Assembly (NCBI GenBank): GCA_035315685.1
Contig: DATFXR010000251.1
Location: 1-16,756, forward strand
From: QHWK01 sp035315685
GTDB taxonomy: Bacteria; Acidobacteriota; Vicinamibacteria; Vicinamibacterales; CAVVIG01
Length of the DNA stretch: 16,756 nt
Reading direction: 5' to 3'
A program made the position numbers and the translations under genes. The notes under the pieces were generated by a model, which worked only from the letters and a program-made list of their open reading frames with translations, was not told the DNA's origin and did not search any database. This document shows, piece by piece, positions 1 to 7,135 of this stretch (positions are counted from its first letter, which is position 1; each line of letters starts with the position of its first letter).

Positions 1-396
1 CTGGACGATGCTGCCGGTGTTCGGCTCCGAGGCGTCGCTGACGATCAGCAGGTTGGCCGTCACGCCGTGTCCGAGCCGCTCGGCGAACTTCGGCTCGAAC
101 AGCACCGCCCCCTGCACGGCGCCGCGCTGGAACAACGGCTCCAGATCGGTCGTGTTCGGCAGCACCGCGACGGTCTGGAACACGCGCGCCGCGTCGAATC
201 GTGCGCGCAGCGCCAGCGTCACCGGATCAGGAGCGGGATCGACAATCGCCAGCCGCACGTGATCGACGTCGGTGCGGATCGCGTAGCCGAAGAGGATCAC
301 CTGGAGAACCGGCATCGCCACGATCACCACCAGCGTGCGGCGGTCGCGGAGGATGTGATAGACCTCCTTGCGAACGAGGCCGAGGAGCGCGCTCAT
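1..396 (-). CDS. ABC-2 type transporter permease, partial (YbhS/YbhR-like)
   Basis: This is the first 132 codons of an inner-membrane ABC-2 permease; the C-terminal part lies beyond the left edge. The N-terminus (MSALLGLVRKEVYHILRDRR) followed by a hydrophobic segment at about residues 24-42 is typical of the first helix of YhhJ/YbhS/YbhR-type permeases. After it comes a soluble extracytoplasmic stretch (residues 45-132), also usual in this family. The start is set by an ATGA overlap with the stop of the ATPase gene upstream. The protein would form the membrane channel driven by the two ATPases encoded just before it. In the E. coli relative two permeases (YbhS, YbhR) are present, so a second permease gene probably follows outside the window. 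Substrate is unknown. Confidence 0.88.
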   Translation of the reverse strand, partial: MSALLGLVRKEVYHILRDRRTLVVIVAMPVLQVILFGYAIRTDVDHVRLAIVDPAPDPVTLALRARFDAARVFQTVAVLPNTTDLEPLFQRGAVQGAVLFEPKFAERLGHGVTANLLIVSDASEPNTGSIVQ

Positions 397-1127
397 TGCG
401 CTTCCCTCGCGAGGCGGACGAACAGATCGTCGATCGACGGCACAGCGAAGTCGCGCTTCAGTTCGGCCGGCGTGCCGAGCGCCGCAATCCGGCCGGCCAC
501 CATGATCGAAATGCGATCGCAGTACTCCGCTTCGTCCATGTAATGCGTCGTCACCAGGACGGTCGTGCCCGATGCGGCCGCCTCGTAGATCAGCTCCCAG
601 AACTGGCGCCGCGTGATCGGATCGACGCCGCTGGTCGGCTCGTCGAGAAAAACGACGCGCGGCCGGTGCAGCAGGGCGACCGAGAAGGCGAGCTTCTGAC
701 GCCAGCCGAGCGGAATCGCGCGCACGAAGGCGTCGGCCGCGTGCTCGAGGCCGAGACGGGCGAGCATCCGATCGGTGCGATCGCGGATGTCGCCGTCGCT
801 CAAATCGTAGATGCCGCCGTAGAGGCGGATGTTTTCCCGGACCGTCAAATCTTCGTAGAGCGAAAAGCGCTGGCTCATGTAGCCGATGGTGCGCTTGATG
901 CGCTCGGACTCGTGGAACACATCATGGCCGGCGACGCTCGCGCGACCGCTCGACGGCGCGAGCAGCCCGGTCAGCATCCGGATCGCCGTCGTCTTGCCAG
1001 CGCCGTTTGCTCCGAGAAAGCCGAAGACCTCGCCGCTACGAACGTCGAAGGTCACGCGATCGACGGCGGTGAAGCTGCCGAACCGGCGTGTGAGATCGTG
1101 CACATCGATCGCCGGAATCGTGGTCAT
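393..1127 (-). CDS. ABC transporter ATP-binding protein (second half of a split YbhF-like ATPase)
   Basis: This 244-residue nucleotide-binding subunit powers the ABC-2 exporter. Walker A is GANGAGKTT with Lys45, Walker B is RVVFLDEP with Glu163, and the switch (H-loop) histidine is His195 in TTHYMDEA. The signature motif is degenerate: PLGWRQK at about 139-145 replaces LSGGxxQ, a variant I also associate with the second nucleotide-binding domain of YbhF-type proteins. The gene overlaps its neighbours on both sides by ATGA (1124-1127 and 393-396), so it is co-translated with the other ATPase and the permease. It most likely pairs with the 325-residue ATPase encoded upstream, giving an asymmetric heterodimer instead of the single fused YbhF. 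Confidence 0.93.
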   Translation of the reverse strand: MTTIPAIDVHDLTRRFGSFTAVDRVTFDVRSGEVFGFLGANGAGKTTAIRMLTGLLAPSSGRASVAGHDVFHESERIKRTIGYMSQRFSLYEDLTVRENIRLYGGIYDLSDGDIRDRTDRMLARLGLEHAADAFVRAIPLGWRQKLAFSVALLHRPRVVFLDEPTSGVDPITRRQFWELIYEAAASGTTVLVTTHYMDEAEYCDRISIMVAGRIAALGTPAELKRDFAVPSIDDLFVRLAREAQ

Positions 1128-2101
1128 GAGTGCGCCTGATCGCTTCGCGCGACGTCGCCCTCCGGAGCGCCCATCCGCGCGATGAAGGCATCTTCCACCG
1201 TCGGCGTCGCCGGCTCGACGCGTACGCCATCGAACCCGCGGGACACGAGATACGTCGTCACGTCAGCGGCTACCGAATCGGCGGTCGCATCGACGCTGCT
1301 ATCCGCGTAGTGCAGCGACTCGCCGAACGGATACACCGAATGCGTCCGCGGCGATTCGCGCAGCGCAAGCAGGGCGCGATACCGATCCGCAGCATGGACC
1401 GCGAGCAGCGGCCGATCGAACGACGCCGCGATCTGCTGCGGCGTGTCGGTGCCGAGCAGTCGGCCTCGCTGAATCAGCGCCACGCGATCGCAGCGCGTGG
1501 CCTCGTCCATGTATGGCGTGGAGACGACGATCGTCATCCCCGCTTTCTTCAGGTTCCCGAGCAGGTCCCAGAACTCGCGGCGCGAGACGGCATCGACGCC
1601 GGTCGTCGGCTCGTCGAGAAAGAGAATCTCCGGCCGATGGACCAGCGCACAGCACAAGGCCAGCTTCTGTTTCATGCCGCCGGAGAGCGCACCGGCGCGG
1701 CGGTCGTTGAACGCTTCGAGCTGACTGTAGATCGGCGCGATGTCGGCACGTGCCTGGTCGATCGTGGTGCCGAACACCGAGGCGAAGAAGCGCAGGTTCT
1801 CGAGCACGCTGAGGTCCGGATAGAGCGAGAAGCGCCCCGCCATGTAGCCGATCCGCGGCCGCAACGCCCACAGATCGCGGACCACGTCGCGCCCGAGCAC
1901 CTGCGCGCGGCCTGCGGTCGGCAGCATCACCGTCGCGAGAATGCGGAACAGCGTCGTCTTGCCGCCGCCGTCCGGACCGACAAATCCGAACAGCTCGCCT
2001 GCGTGGATGGTGAACGACACGCCCGCCAGTGCCGGCGTCGGGCCGAACCGCTTCTCGATCGCATCAGCGACGACCGCTGCAGTCGCGCGATCGGTGGTCA
2101 T
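1124..2101 (-). CDS. ABC transporter ATP-binding protein (first half of a split YbhF-like ATPase)
   Basis: This is a 325-residue ATPase. The chosen start (MTTDRATAAV) is the ATG in the ATGA overlap with the HlyD gene at 2098-2101; the frame stays open further upstream, but that stretch is the HlyD coding region. Walker A is GPDGGGKTT with Lys48, the signature LSGGMKQK (139-146) is canonical, and Walker B is ILFLDEP with Glu164. The H-loop position is proline (Pro196 in STPYMDEA) instead of histidine. About 100 residues follow the catalytic core, as in the first half of YbhF. The strengths and defects mirror those of the partner ATPase: good signature here, good H-loop there. The predicted role is energising export with the partner ATPase and the ABC-2 permeases. 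Confidence 0.93.
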   Translation of the reverse strand: MTTDRATAAVVADAIEKRFGPTPALAGVSFTIHAGELFGFVGPDGGGKTTLFRILATVMLPTAGRAQVLGRDVVRDLWALRPRIGYMAGRFSLYPDLSVLENLRFFASVFGTTIDQARADIAPIYSQLEAFNDRRAGALSGGMKQKLALCCALVHRPEILFLDEPTTGVDAVSRREFWDLLGNLKKAGMTIVVSTPYMDEATRCDRVALIQRGRLLGTDTPQQIAASFDRPLLAVHAADRYRALLALRESPRTHSVYPFGESLHYADSSVDATADSVAADVTTYLVSRGFDGVRVEPATPTVEDAFIARMGAPEGDVARSDQAHS

Positions 2102-3174
2102 GGCGCTGTGCGATTCGACGCGAGCTGCACGTCGACCGGCATGCCGATCTTCAGCACGTTCCCGGTGTTCGGCACGCGAATCTTGATCGCATAGACGAGA
2201 TCGGCGCGCTCTTCGCGCGTCTGGATGGGCGTCGGCGTGAACTCGGCGCGCGCCGAGATCCACGACACCTCACCCGACAGCGACTGTCGCTGGCCGCGTC
2301 CGGCGTCTACGGACACGATCGCCCCGCCGCCGAGACGAACGGCGGCGAGTTGCGGCTCGGTGACGTAGGCGCGGACATCGACCGTCGTGAGGTTCGCGAT
2401 GCGGTAGAGCGGCTGCCCCACCTGGACCATCTCGCCGGCCTTCGCATAGGTCGTCAGCACGGTGCCGTCGACGGGATTGCGCACGTCGCTCTTGCGAATC
2501 CGCTCGCCAACGAGGTTGACCTGCGCGTCGGCGGACGCGACCTGCTGCTCGGCGGTCTGCACCTGGGCACGCGCCGCCCGGATTTGATCGGCCTGCGCGG
2601 CGATCTGGCGCTCGTGCGCGCGAAGCTGCTCGTCCTGTGCCTTGATCTGGTCGCCGAGGACGCGATAGTCGCGCTCGGTCTGATCGAGCTGTTGTGACGT
2701 CGCGGCCTGCTCAGCGAACAACCGGTTGGTCCGGTCGTAGGCGCGCTTCGCAATCTCGTGCTGCGAGGCGAGCGCGTCGCGCTGCGCCTTCGCCGCATCG
2801 CGCTGAGCGGTCGCGGCCGCCCGCTGCGCCTCGAGCACCGCGATCTGCTGACGCACCTCGTTCGCGCGCGAGGCGGTGGCGCTCCGCTGCGCGGCCGCCT
2901 GTTCGCGCTCGATGTTCAGCTGGGTCGTGTCAATCGTGGCGACCGCGGCATCTGCCGCGAGTTTCTGCCCCTCGACGACGGTGTAGGTGGTCAACCGTCC
3001 GGCAGCCTCTGCCGAGACGACGACTTCTGTCGCTTCGACATTGCCGTAGGCGTCGGGTTGCGGCGCGCGATTACAGCTGATCGACGCTGCGATGCCGATG
3101 AGCACGATCGGCGGCCGCCACCTGTGCGCTGCTCGCCTCGGAGCCCGGCGAAGCGTCGCCGCCAGCAGACTCAT
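2098..3174 (-). CDS. HlyD/YbhG-family periplasmic adaptor (membrane fusion protein)
   Basis: This 358-residue protein bridges the inner-membrane ABC exporter and the outer-membrane factor. The N-terminus is very basic, then a hydrophobic helix (about 21-33) ends in ISC (Cys34), which is either a signal anchor or a weak lipobox. Next come the first half of a biotinyl-lipoyl domain (about 45-80), a long Gln/Ala/Arg-rich coiled-coil hairpin (about 85-200), the second lipoyl half (NPVDGTVLTTYAKAGE) and a beta-barrel domain ending in KIGMPVDVQL. The start at 3174 is fixed by an ATGA overlap with the tolC-like stop; an in-frame start further upstream would lie inside that gene. Its counterpart in the E. 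coli cecR operon is YbhG. Substrate is unknown. Confidence 0.92.
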   Translation of the reverse strand: MSLLAATLRRAPRRAAHRWRPPIVLIGIAASISCNRAPQPDAYGNVEATEVVVSAEAAGRLTTYTVVEGQKLAADAAVATIDTTQLNIEREQAAAQRSATASRANEVRQQIAVLEAQRAAATAQRDAAKAQRDALASQHEIAKRAYDRTNRLFAEQAATSQQLDQTERDYRVLGDQIKAQDEQLRAHERQIAAQADQIRAARAQVQTAEQQVASADAQVNLVGERIRKSDVRNPVDGTVLTTYAKAGEMVQVGQPLYRIANLTTVDVRAYVTEPQLAAVRLGGGAIVSVDAGRGQRQSLSGEVSWISARAEFTPTPIQTREERADLVYAIKIRVPNTGNVLKIGMPVDVQLASNRTAP

Positions 3175-4472
3175 TGGACCTCCAATCCGAGCGTCGTCAG
3201 CAGACGCGCCTGCGCCTGCGCAAGCTCGACGCGGTGCCGGGCGCGATCGAACTGCGCCGTCAGCCACTCGCTCCGCCGATCGAGGTAGTCCGCGGCGGTG
3301 GTGACCCCCTCCTGCAGCCGGAGCCGCGCCGCGCGATCGATCGATTCGCGAAGCGTGATGATGCGGTCGTCGGCTGCGACCGTGCCCTGCAGCCGATCGA
3401 TGGTGGCGAGGTCGACTTCGATGCCACGGCGAAGCGTGCTGCTGAAGGCGCGCTCCTCGGCTGTGACGATGTCCTGCTGCAGCGCCAGCGCCTCATGTTC
3501 GCGCGTCGACGTCTTCCACGTCCACGCTTTCCACTGCAGCTGCACGCCGCCGAGCGCGTAGACCTGCCACTGATCGCTGATGAAGTTGAGGCCGGGGCGG
3601 CCGTATCCCGCTCGGCCGAACGCCGACACCTGTGGAAGGTCGGCGGCGGCCGCGGCGTCCTGCTGGCGCGCCACCCGATCGCGGGCCCGATCGAACTGGG
3701 CGTATTCCGGACGGCTGCGCAGCGTGTCGAGCGCGCCGCGGGCATTCGAGACCGCCGCCGTGAGATCCGGCAGCGACGTCACGGCTTCGTCGCCGATTGG
3801 TCGCGCGGTGAGCATCGCCAGGCGTGCGAGCGCCGCGCCGCGGTTGGCACGCAGCTCATCCGCCTGCTGGCGCTGCCGCAGCAGCGCTGCCTCGACGGCG
3901 GCGGCGTCACCGGCGAGCGCCGCGCCCTCGCGCACGCGGGCAGCGGTCTCGCGCAGCCGCGCCTCGAGATCGCCAATCGAGGTCTCCAGCGCGCCAAGCT
4001 CCTCCTGCAGCAGCGCAGCGGCGAAGAACGACTCGTTCACCTCGGTCCTCAGCGCGTAGAGGGACGTGCGGACGCGCGCCTGCGACTCGGCGAGGTCGGC
4101 GTGCGCCAGCGCGAGCCGCGCCGAGGAGGCCGGATCGTAGATCCGCTGATCGACGCGCACCGACACGTCGTAGGTGTCCTTCGGCGGCAGGAACAGCGGC
4201 TGGCCGCCGGGAAGAAACGGCGGCGGCGTCGGCACGTCGGACTGGTACTGCGTCAGGCCGAGCACGCTGATCGCCGGGTAGCGCTCCGCTTCGATGTTAC
4301 GAACGCGGAGATCGGTTTGCACGTTGAGCAGATCGATTTCTTTCGCGCGGGCGTCGGCCTCGAGCGCCTCGCGCTGGAGCGCGGGCAGCTGCAACGGCTC
4401 CGCCGGCTGTGCCAGGGCGGGGCCGCCGCCGAGCGCGAGCGCGCACACGCCGCCGAGGATCGCTGATCTCAT
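3171..4472 (-). CDS. TolC-family outer-membrane efflux protein
   Basis: This 433-residue protein has a cleavable signal peptide (residues 1-21, ending ALA before Gln22). The mature chain is long, alpha-helical and rich in Ala, Arg, Gln and Glu. It shows the two-fold repeat of outer-membrane factors: each half has paired long helices, with a short beta segment (for example residues around YPAISVLGLTQYQSD and LPQVSAFGRAGYG). It would form the trimeric duct that completes the tripartite exporter with the adjacent adaptor and ABC proteins. The gene sits between tetR and the adaptor, with ATGA overlaps at both ends (4469-4472 and 3171-3174). The E. coli ybhGFSR locus lacks its own outer-membrane factor, so this version is more self-contained. 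Confidence 0.9.
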   Translation of the reverse strand: MRSAILGGVCALALGGGPALAQPAEPLQLPALQREALEADARAKEIDLLNVQTDLRVRNIEAERYPAISVLGLTQYQSDVPTPPPFLPGGQPLFLPPKDTYDVSVRVDQRIYDPASSARLALAHADLAESQARVRTSLYALRTEVNESFFAAALLQEELGALETSIGDLEARLRETAARVREGAALAGDAAAVEAALLRQRQQADELRANRGAALARLAMLTARPIGDEAVTSLPDLTAAVSNARGALDTLRSRPEYAQFDRARDRVARQQDAAAAADLPQVSAFGRAGYGRPGLNFISDQWQVYALGGVQLQWKAWTWKTSTREHEALALQQDIVTAEERAFSSTLRRGIEVDLATIDRLQGTVAADDRIITLRESIDRAARLRLQEGVTTAADYLDRRSEWLTAQFDRARHRVELAQAQARLLTTLGLEVQ

Positions 4473-5185
4473 GACCGCAACGCTCCCAGGAAGAACTCGA
4501 CCAGATCACGACGGCGCCGCGCGATGAACCGGTTGAAGCCAGCCTCGTCGACGGCCAGCATGGCCTGCAGCATCGGGCGCGCCGCGAACGGAAAGATGCA
4601 CAGCGACATCAGGTTGACCACGAACGACTCCGCCGAGATGGCGCGCAGCGTCCCGGCGGCGACCCGCTCGTCGATCTGCCGGCGCAGCGCACCGAACACG
4701 CGCGGGCGGATGTCGTCGGGGGTGAGCCCGTGGGTCATCGCCGCGATCAGCTGCTGCGCCCGCTCGGGATGATGCGCGACTTCGCCGATGATGTAGCCGG
4801 GAAGATACGGGGCACGCGACAGGTGATCGAGCTCGAGCGCCACCACCTGCTCGACCTTCTCCTCGAGTGGCGCGTCCGACGCCATCACGCGGATGATCGC
4901 CGGCATCAGCTGCGACCCGGCGCGCTCGAACGCGCCGCGCGCCAGTTGTTCCTTGCTCCGGAAGTAGTAATGCAGCAGCGCCTGGTTCACGCCCGCCTCG
5001 GCGGCGATCTCCTGCATCCGGGCGCCGGCGGTGCCGCGCCGGACGAACACGGCATGCGCGGCGTCGAGGATCCGCTGCTCGGTGTCGCCGTCGCGGCGGC
5101 GCCGGGCGGCGTGGCGGACCGTGCGGGCCGTCGTGGCCGCGCGCCGCGTCTTGCGCGTCTTCCCAGTCCTGATTAACTGTTTCAT
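4469..5185 (-). CDS. TetR/AcrR-family transcriptional regulator of the efflux operon
   Basis: This is a 238-residue repressor-type regulator. A very basic tail (residues 1-32) precedes the TetR DNA-binding domain at about 36-82, with the helix-turn-helix around IAAEAGVNQALLHYYFRSKEQL. The rest is a helical ligand-binding and dimer domain of ordinary length. It is the first gene of the efflux operon and overlaps tolC by ATGA, so it is very probably autoregulated together with the exporter, as CecR is in E. coli. A perfect 8+8 bp palindrome covers its start codon. No Shine-Dalgarno is visible; from the proposed promoter the leader would be only about 15 nt. Its inducer cannot be read from the sequence. 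Confidence 0.93.
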   Translation of the reverse strand: MKQLIRTGKTRKTRRAATTARTVRHAARRRRDGDTEQRILDAAHAVFVRRGTAGARMQEIAAEAGVNQALLHYYFRSKEQLARGAFERAGSQLMPAIIRVMASDAPLEEKVEQVVALELDHLSRAPYLPGYIIGEVAHHPERAQQLIAAMTHGLTPDDIRPRVFGALRRQIDERVAAGTLRAISAESFVVNLMSLCIFPFAARPMLQAMLAVDEAGFNRFIARRRRDLVEFFLGALRS

Positions 5186-5203
5186 TTAACTATTCAGTTA
5201 AAT
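5184..5203. promoter_or_regulatory. Predicted TetR operator (8+8 bp palindrome, 4-bp spacer)
   Basis: ATTTAACT, spacer ATTC, then AGTTAAAT form a perfect inverted repeat in an otherwise GC-rich stretch. It overlaps the tetR start codon (5183-5185) and the predicted transcription start. A further half-site, TTAACTG at 5173-5179 inside the first tetR codons, pairs with CAGTTAA at 5195-5201. There are therefore three TTAACT-type half-sites within 31 bp. Position and symmetry fit autorepression by the TetR protein; binding itself is inferred. Confidence 0.72.
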
Positions 5204-5206
5204 CAG

Positions 5207-5236
5207 ACGATACACCAGACGCGCGCCGCGTGGCAA
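5207..5236 (-). promoter_or_regulatory. Predicted sigma-70-type promoter of the tetR-efflux operon
   Basis: Read on the minus strand, TTGCCA (5236-5231; 5 of 6 matches to TTGACA) and TATCGT (5212-5207; 4 of 6 matches to TATAAT) are separated by 18 nt. The expected start point, around 5199-5201, falls inside the palindrome at 5184-5203, so a bound repressor would block initiation. The leader to the ATG would be about 15 nt. Acidobacterial promoters are poorly characterised, so this is a reasonable but untested match. Confidence 0.5.
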
Positions 5237-5257
5237 GCCCCTCACCGCCTCAGCGCC

Positions 5258-5734
5258 TCAGCGCCAGATGCCGAGCTGTTTGCGCAGCGCGACGAGCTGA
5301 CCGACGTGGTACGCCGTGTGATCGGCGGCCAGCAGCAGTTCGCGGAGGTAGGTCTGATCCGTGCCGTTCGGCACCGTCGCCGCGAGATCGATCCGTGGAT
5401 CGCGGGCGAGCCGCTGCAGCCTGGCGCGGTCGCGGCGGAACCGCGCGATCGACGCGGTCCACGACGCCGTGCGCGGCGGCGCCGGCCGCTTCGGCCAGTA
5501 CGCCGCCGGCCACTTCTTCTCGCGGTAGGTCGCGCCGACGCAGAATTCGAGGATGTCCGCCTGCGCGAGGCGCAGGTGCTCGACCAGCTGCCACGCCGAG
5601 TATTCCCAGCCGTCCGGCACGGCGCCGCGCAGCGTCGCCGGAATGCCCTTCACCGCCGCGTCGAAGGTCGCATGCGCATCCTTCGAGTCGAGCAGGTTCA
5701 CCAGCTGCGCCCGCAGCAGCTCGTCTGTCGGCAT
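5258..5734 (-). CDS. DinB-fold protein
   Basis: This is a 158-residue protein of the DinB/YfiT four-helix superfamily. These are metal-binding proteins, some acting as thiol-dependent transferases and many of unknown role. The three family histidines are visible: His53 in WQLVEHL, and His139 and His143 in ADHTAYHVGQL near the C-terminus. Two consecutive ATG codons (5737 and 5734) follow a strong AGGAGG (5744-5739); the second has the better spacing (4 nt) and was chosen. The gene begins 8 nt after the cystathionine beta-synthase stop, so the two are co-transcribed. A thiol-linked function would fit that neighbour, but this is only suggestive. Confidence 0.88.
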   Translation of the reverse strand: MPTDELLRAQLVNLLDSKDAHATFDAAVKGIPATLRGAVPDGWEYSAWQLVEHLRLAQADILEFCVGATYREKKWPAAYWPKRPAPPRTASWTASIARFRRDRARLQRLARDPRIDLAATVPNGTDQTYLRELLLAADHTAYHVGQLVALRKQLGIWR

Positions 5735-5742
5735 CATTCCTC

Positions 5743-7110
5743 CTACAGGACGCGGATGAGATCCGACCGCGTGATGATGAACGTCTTGTCCGTCTTGAAG
5801 TCGCGCACCAGGACCGCCGGATTCTGCGGCGTGATCATCGTCGACAGCAAATCGACCGGCGTCGAGATGTCGACGAACGGGAACGCCGGCTGCATGATCG
5901 TCTCGACCGGCTGCGCCTTCACGTCCGGCTCGCGGAGCAGCTCCTCGTAGAGATGCGTCTCGTTGAGCGATCCGACGAGCCGGTCGTCGCGGGTGATCGA
6001 GATCTGCGAGAAGTCGTGCTCGCTCATCAGCCGGACGGCGTGCTCCACCGGCTCGTTCGAGTCGAGGGCGCACAGCTCGCCCGACAGCCTCATCGAGACC
6101 AGGTCGCGCGCCGCCATGCCGCTCTTCTCGATGAACCCCTTCTCGCGCATCCACTCGTCGTTGAACATCTTTCCCAGATACCGCGAGCCGTGGTCGTGGA
6201 AGATCACGACGATCACATCGGCGTCGGTGAACTGATCGCGCAACTGCAGCAGACCGGCCATCGCCGATCCCGCCGAGTTGCCGGCGAAGATCCCCTCTTC
6301 GCGCGCGATGCGGCGGGTCATGATCGCGGCGTCCTTGTCGGTCACCTTCTCGAAGTGGTCGATCAGGTCGAAGTCGACGTTCTTCGGCAGGAAGTCTTCG
6401 CCGATGCCTTCGGTGATGTAGGGATAGATCTCGTGCTTGTCGAAGATTCCGGTCTCTTTGTACTTCTTGAACACCGACCCGTAGGTGTCGATGCCCCACA
6501 CGTTGATCTGCGGGTTGCGTTCCTTCAGGTACCTGGCGACCCCGGAGACGGTGCCGCCGGTGCCGACGCCGACCACCAGCTGGGTGATGCGGCCGTCGGT
6601 CTGCTGCCAGATCTCCGGGCCGGTCTGCTCGTAGTGCGCGCGCGAGTTCGACAGGTTGTCGTACTGGTTGGCCTTCCACGCGTTTGGCACTTCGCGCTCG
6701 AGCCGCGACGACACCGAGTAGTACGATCGCGGGTCCTCCGGCTCGACGTTGGTCGGGCAGACGATCACCTCGGCGCCGAACGCCTTCAGCGCGTCGACTT
6801 TTTCCTTCGATTGCTTGTCGGTAGTGGTGAAGATACAGCGGTAGCCCTTGACGACGGCGGCGATGGCGAGGCCCATGCCGGTGTTGCCCGAGGTGCCTTC
6901 GACGATCGTGCCGCCCGGCCTGAGCAGGCCGGCGCGCTCGGCGTCCTCGATCATCTTGACGGCCATGCGGTCCTTGATCGAGTTGCCCGGATTGAAGGTC
7001 TCGATCTTTGCCAGGACCGTGCCTTTGACGATGCCCTTGGTGATCCGGTTGATGCGGACCATCGGGGTCCCGCCGATGGCGTCGAGAATCGTGTCGCAGA
7101 TCTTCTTCAC
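5743..7110 (-). CDS. Cystathionine beta-synthase (PLP-dependent, with C-terminal CBS domains)
   Basis: The enzyme condenses serine (or an activated serine) with homocysteine to cystathionine, a cytoplasmic step of transsulfuration. The 455-residue chain has a fold-type II PLP core: Lys46 in NPGNSIKDR forms the Schiff base, EGTSGNTGMGLA (71-81) binds the substrate carboxylate, GVGTGGTVSG (181-190) holds the PLP phosphate, and GNSAGSAMAG follows at 278-286. A CBS-domain pair spans about 330-455. The segment EGIGEDFLP and the CBS pair favour a cystathionine synthase over a plain cysteine synthase. The start is uncertain. GTG at 7110 (VKKICDTILDAIGGTP) matches where the fold normally begins; an in-frame ATG at 7149 would overlap the divergent cupin gene. 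The DinB-fold gene follows in the same operon. Confidence 0.92.
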   Translation of the reverse strand: MKKICDTILDAIGGTPMVRINRITKGIVKGTVLAKIETFNPGNSIKDRMAVKMIEDAERAGLLRPGGTIVEGTSGNTGMGLAIAAVVKGYRCIFTTTDKQSKEKVDALKAFGAEVIVCPTNVEPEDPRSYYSVSSRLEREVPNAWKANQYDNLSNSRAHYEQTGPEIWQQTDGRITQLVVGVGTGGTVSGVARYLKERNPQINVWGIDTYGSVFKKYKETGIFDKHEIYPYITEGIGEDFLPKNVDFDLIDHFEKVTDKDAAIMTRRIAREEGIFAGNSAGSAMAGLLQLRDQFTDADVIVVIFHDHGSRYLGKMFNDEWMREKGFIEKSGMAARDLVSMRLSGELCALDSNEPVEHAVRLMSEHDFSQISITRDDRLVGSLNETHLYEELLREPDVKAQPVETIMQPAFPFVDISTPVDLLSTMITPQNPAVLVRDFKTDKTFIITRSDLIRVL

Positions 7111-7119
7111 GAATTCAAG

Positions 7120-7127
7120 TCTATACT
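7120..7127. promoter_or_regulatory. Overlapping, oppositely oriented -10 elements between cbs and cupin genes
   Basis: The 25-bp gap between the divergent GTG starts (7110 and 7136) holds TCTATACT. On the plus strand TATACT (7122-7127) matches 5 of 6 positions of TATAAT; on the minus strand TATAGA (7125-7120) matches 4 of 6. They share the TATA core. Each lies 8-9 nt from its start codon, so both transcripts would begin at or next to the GTG, in other words be leaderless. No good -35 element and no Shine-Dalgarno is visible for either gene. Confidence 0.45.
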
Positions 7128-7135
7128 CTCCGTTC

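Noticed and set aside
2102..2263. Longer N-terminus for the first ABC ATPase
   Set aside because: The extension lies wholly within the HlyD gene, is Arg-rich and lacks family resemblance; the ATGA overlap at 2098-2101 and the normal ATPase N-terminus support 2101.
3175..3267. Longer N-terminus for the HlyD adaptor
   Set aside because: It would overlap the end of the TolC-like gene by about 90 nt; the ATG at 3174 forms the same ATGA overlap seen at all other junctions.
3174..4466. Plus-strand open frame of 430 codons opposite the TolC-like gene
   Set aside because: It is almost exactly co-extensive with the real gene on the other strand and very Arg-rich, so it is a shadow.
1..5185. Possibility that the efflux locus is a macrolide-type (MacAB) or RND system
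   Set aside because: The permease lacks the MacB fold, no RND pump is present, and the ATPase pair plus ABC-2 permease matches the YbhFSR type.
5241..5266. Short tandem of GCCTCAGC at the end of the DinB gene
   Set aside because: Only two imperfect copies, partly coding; too short to call a repeat element.
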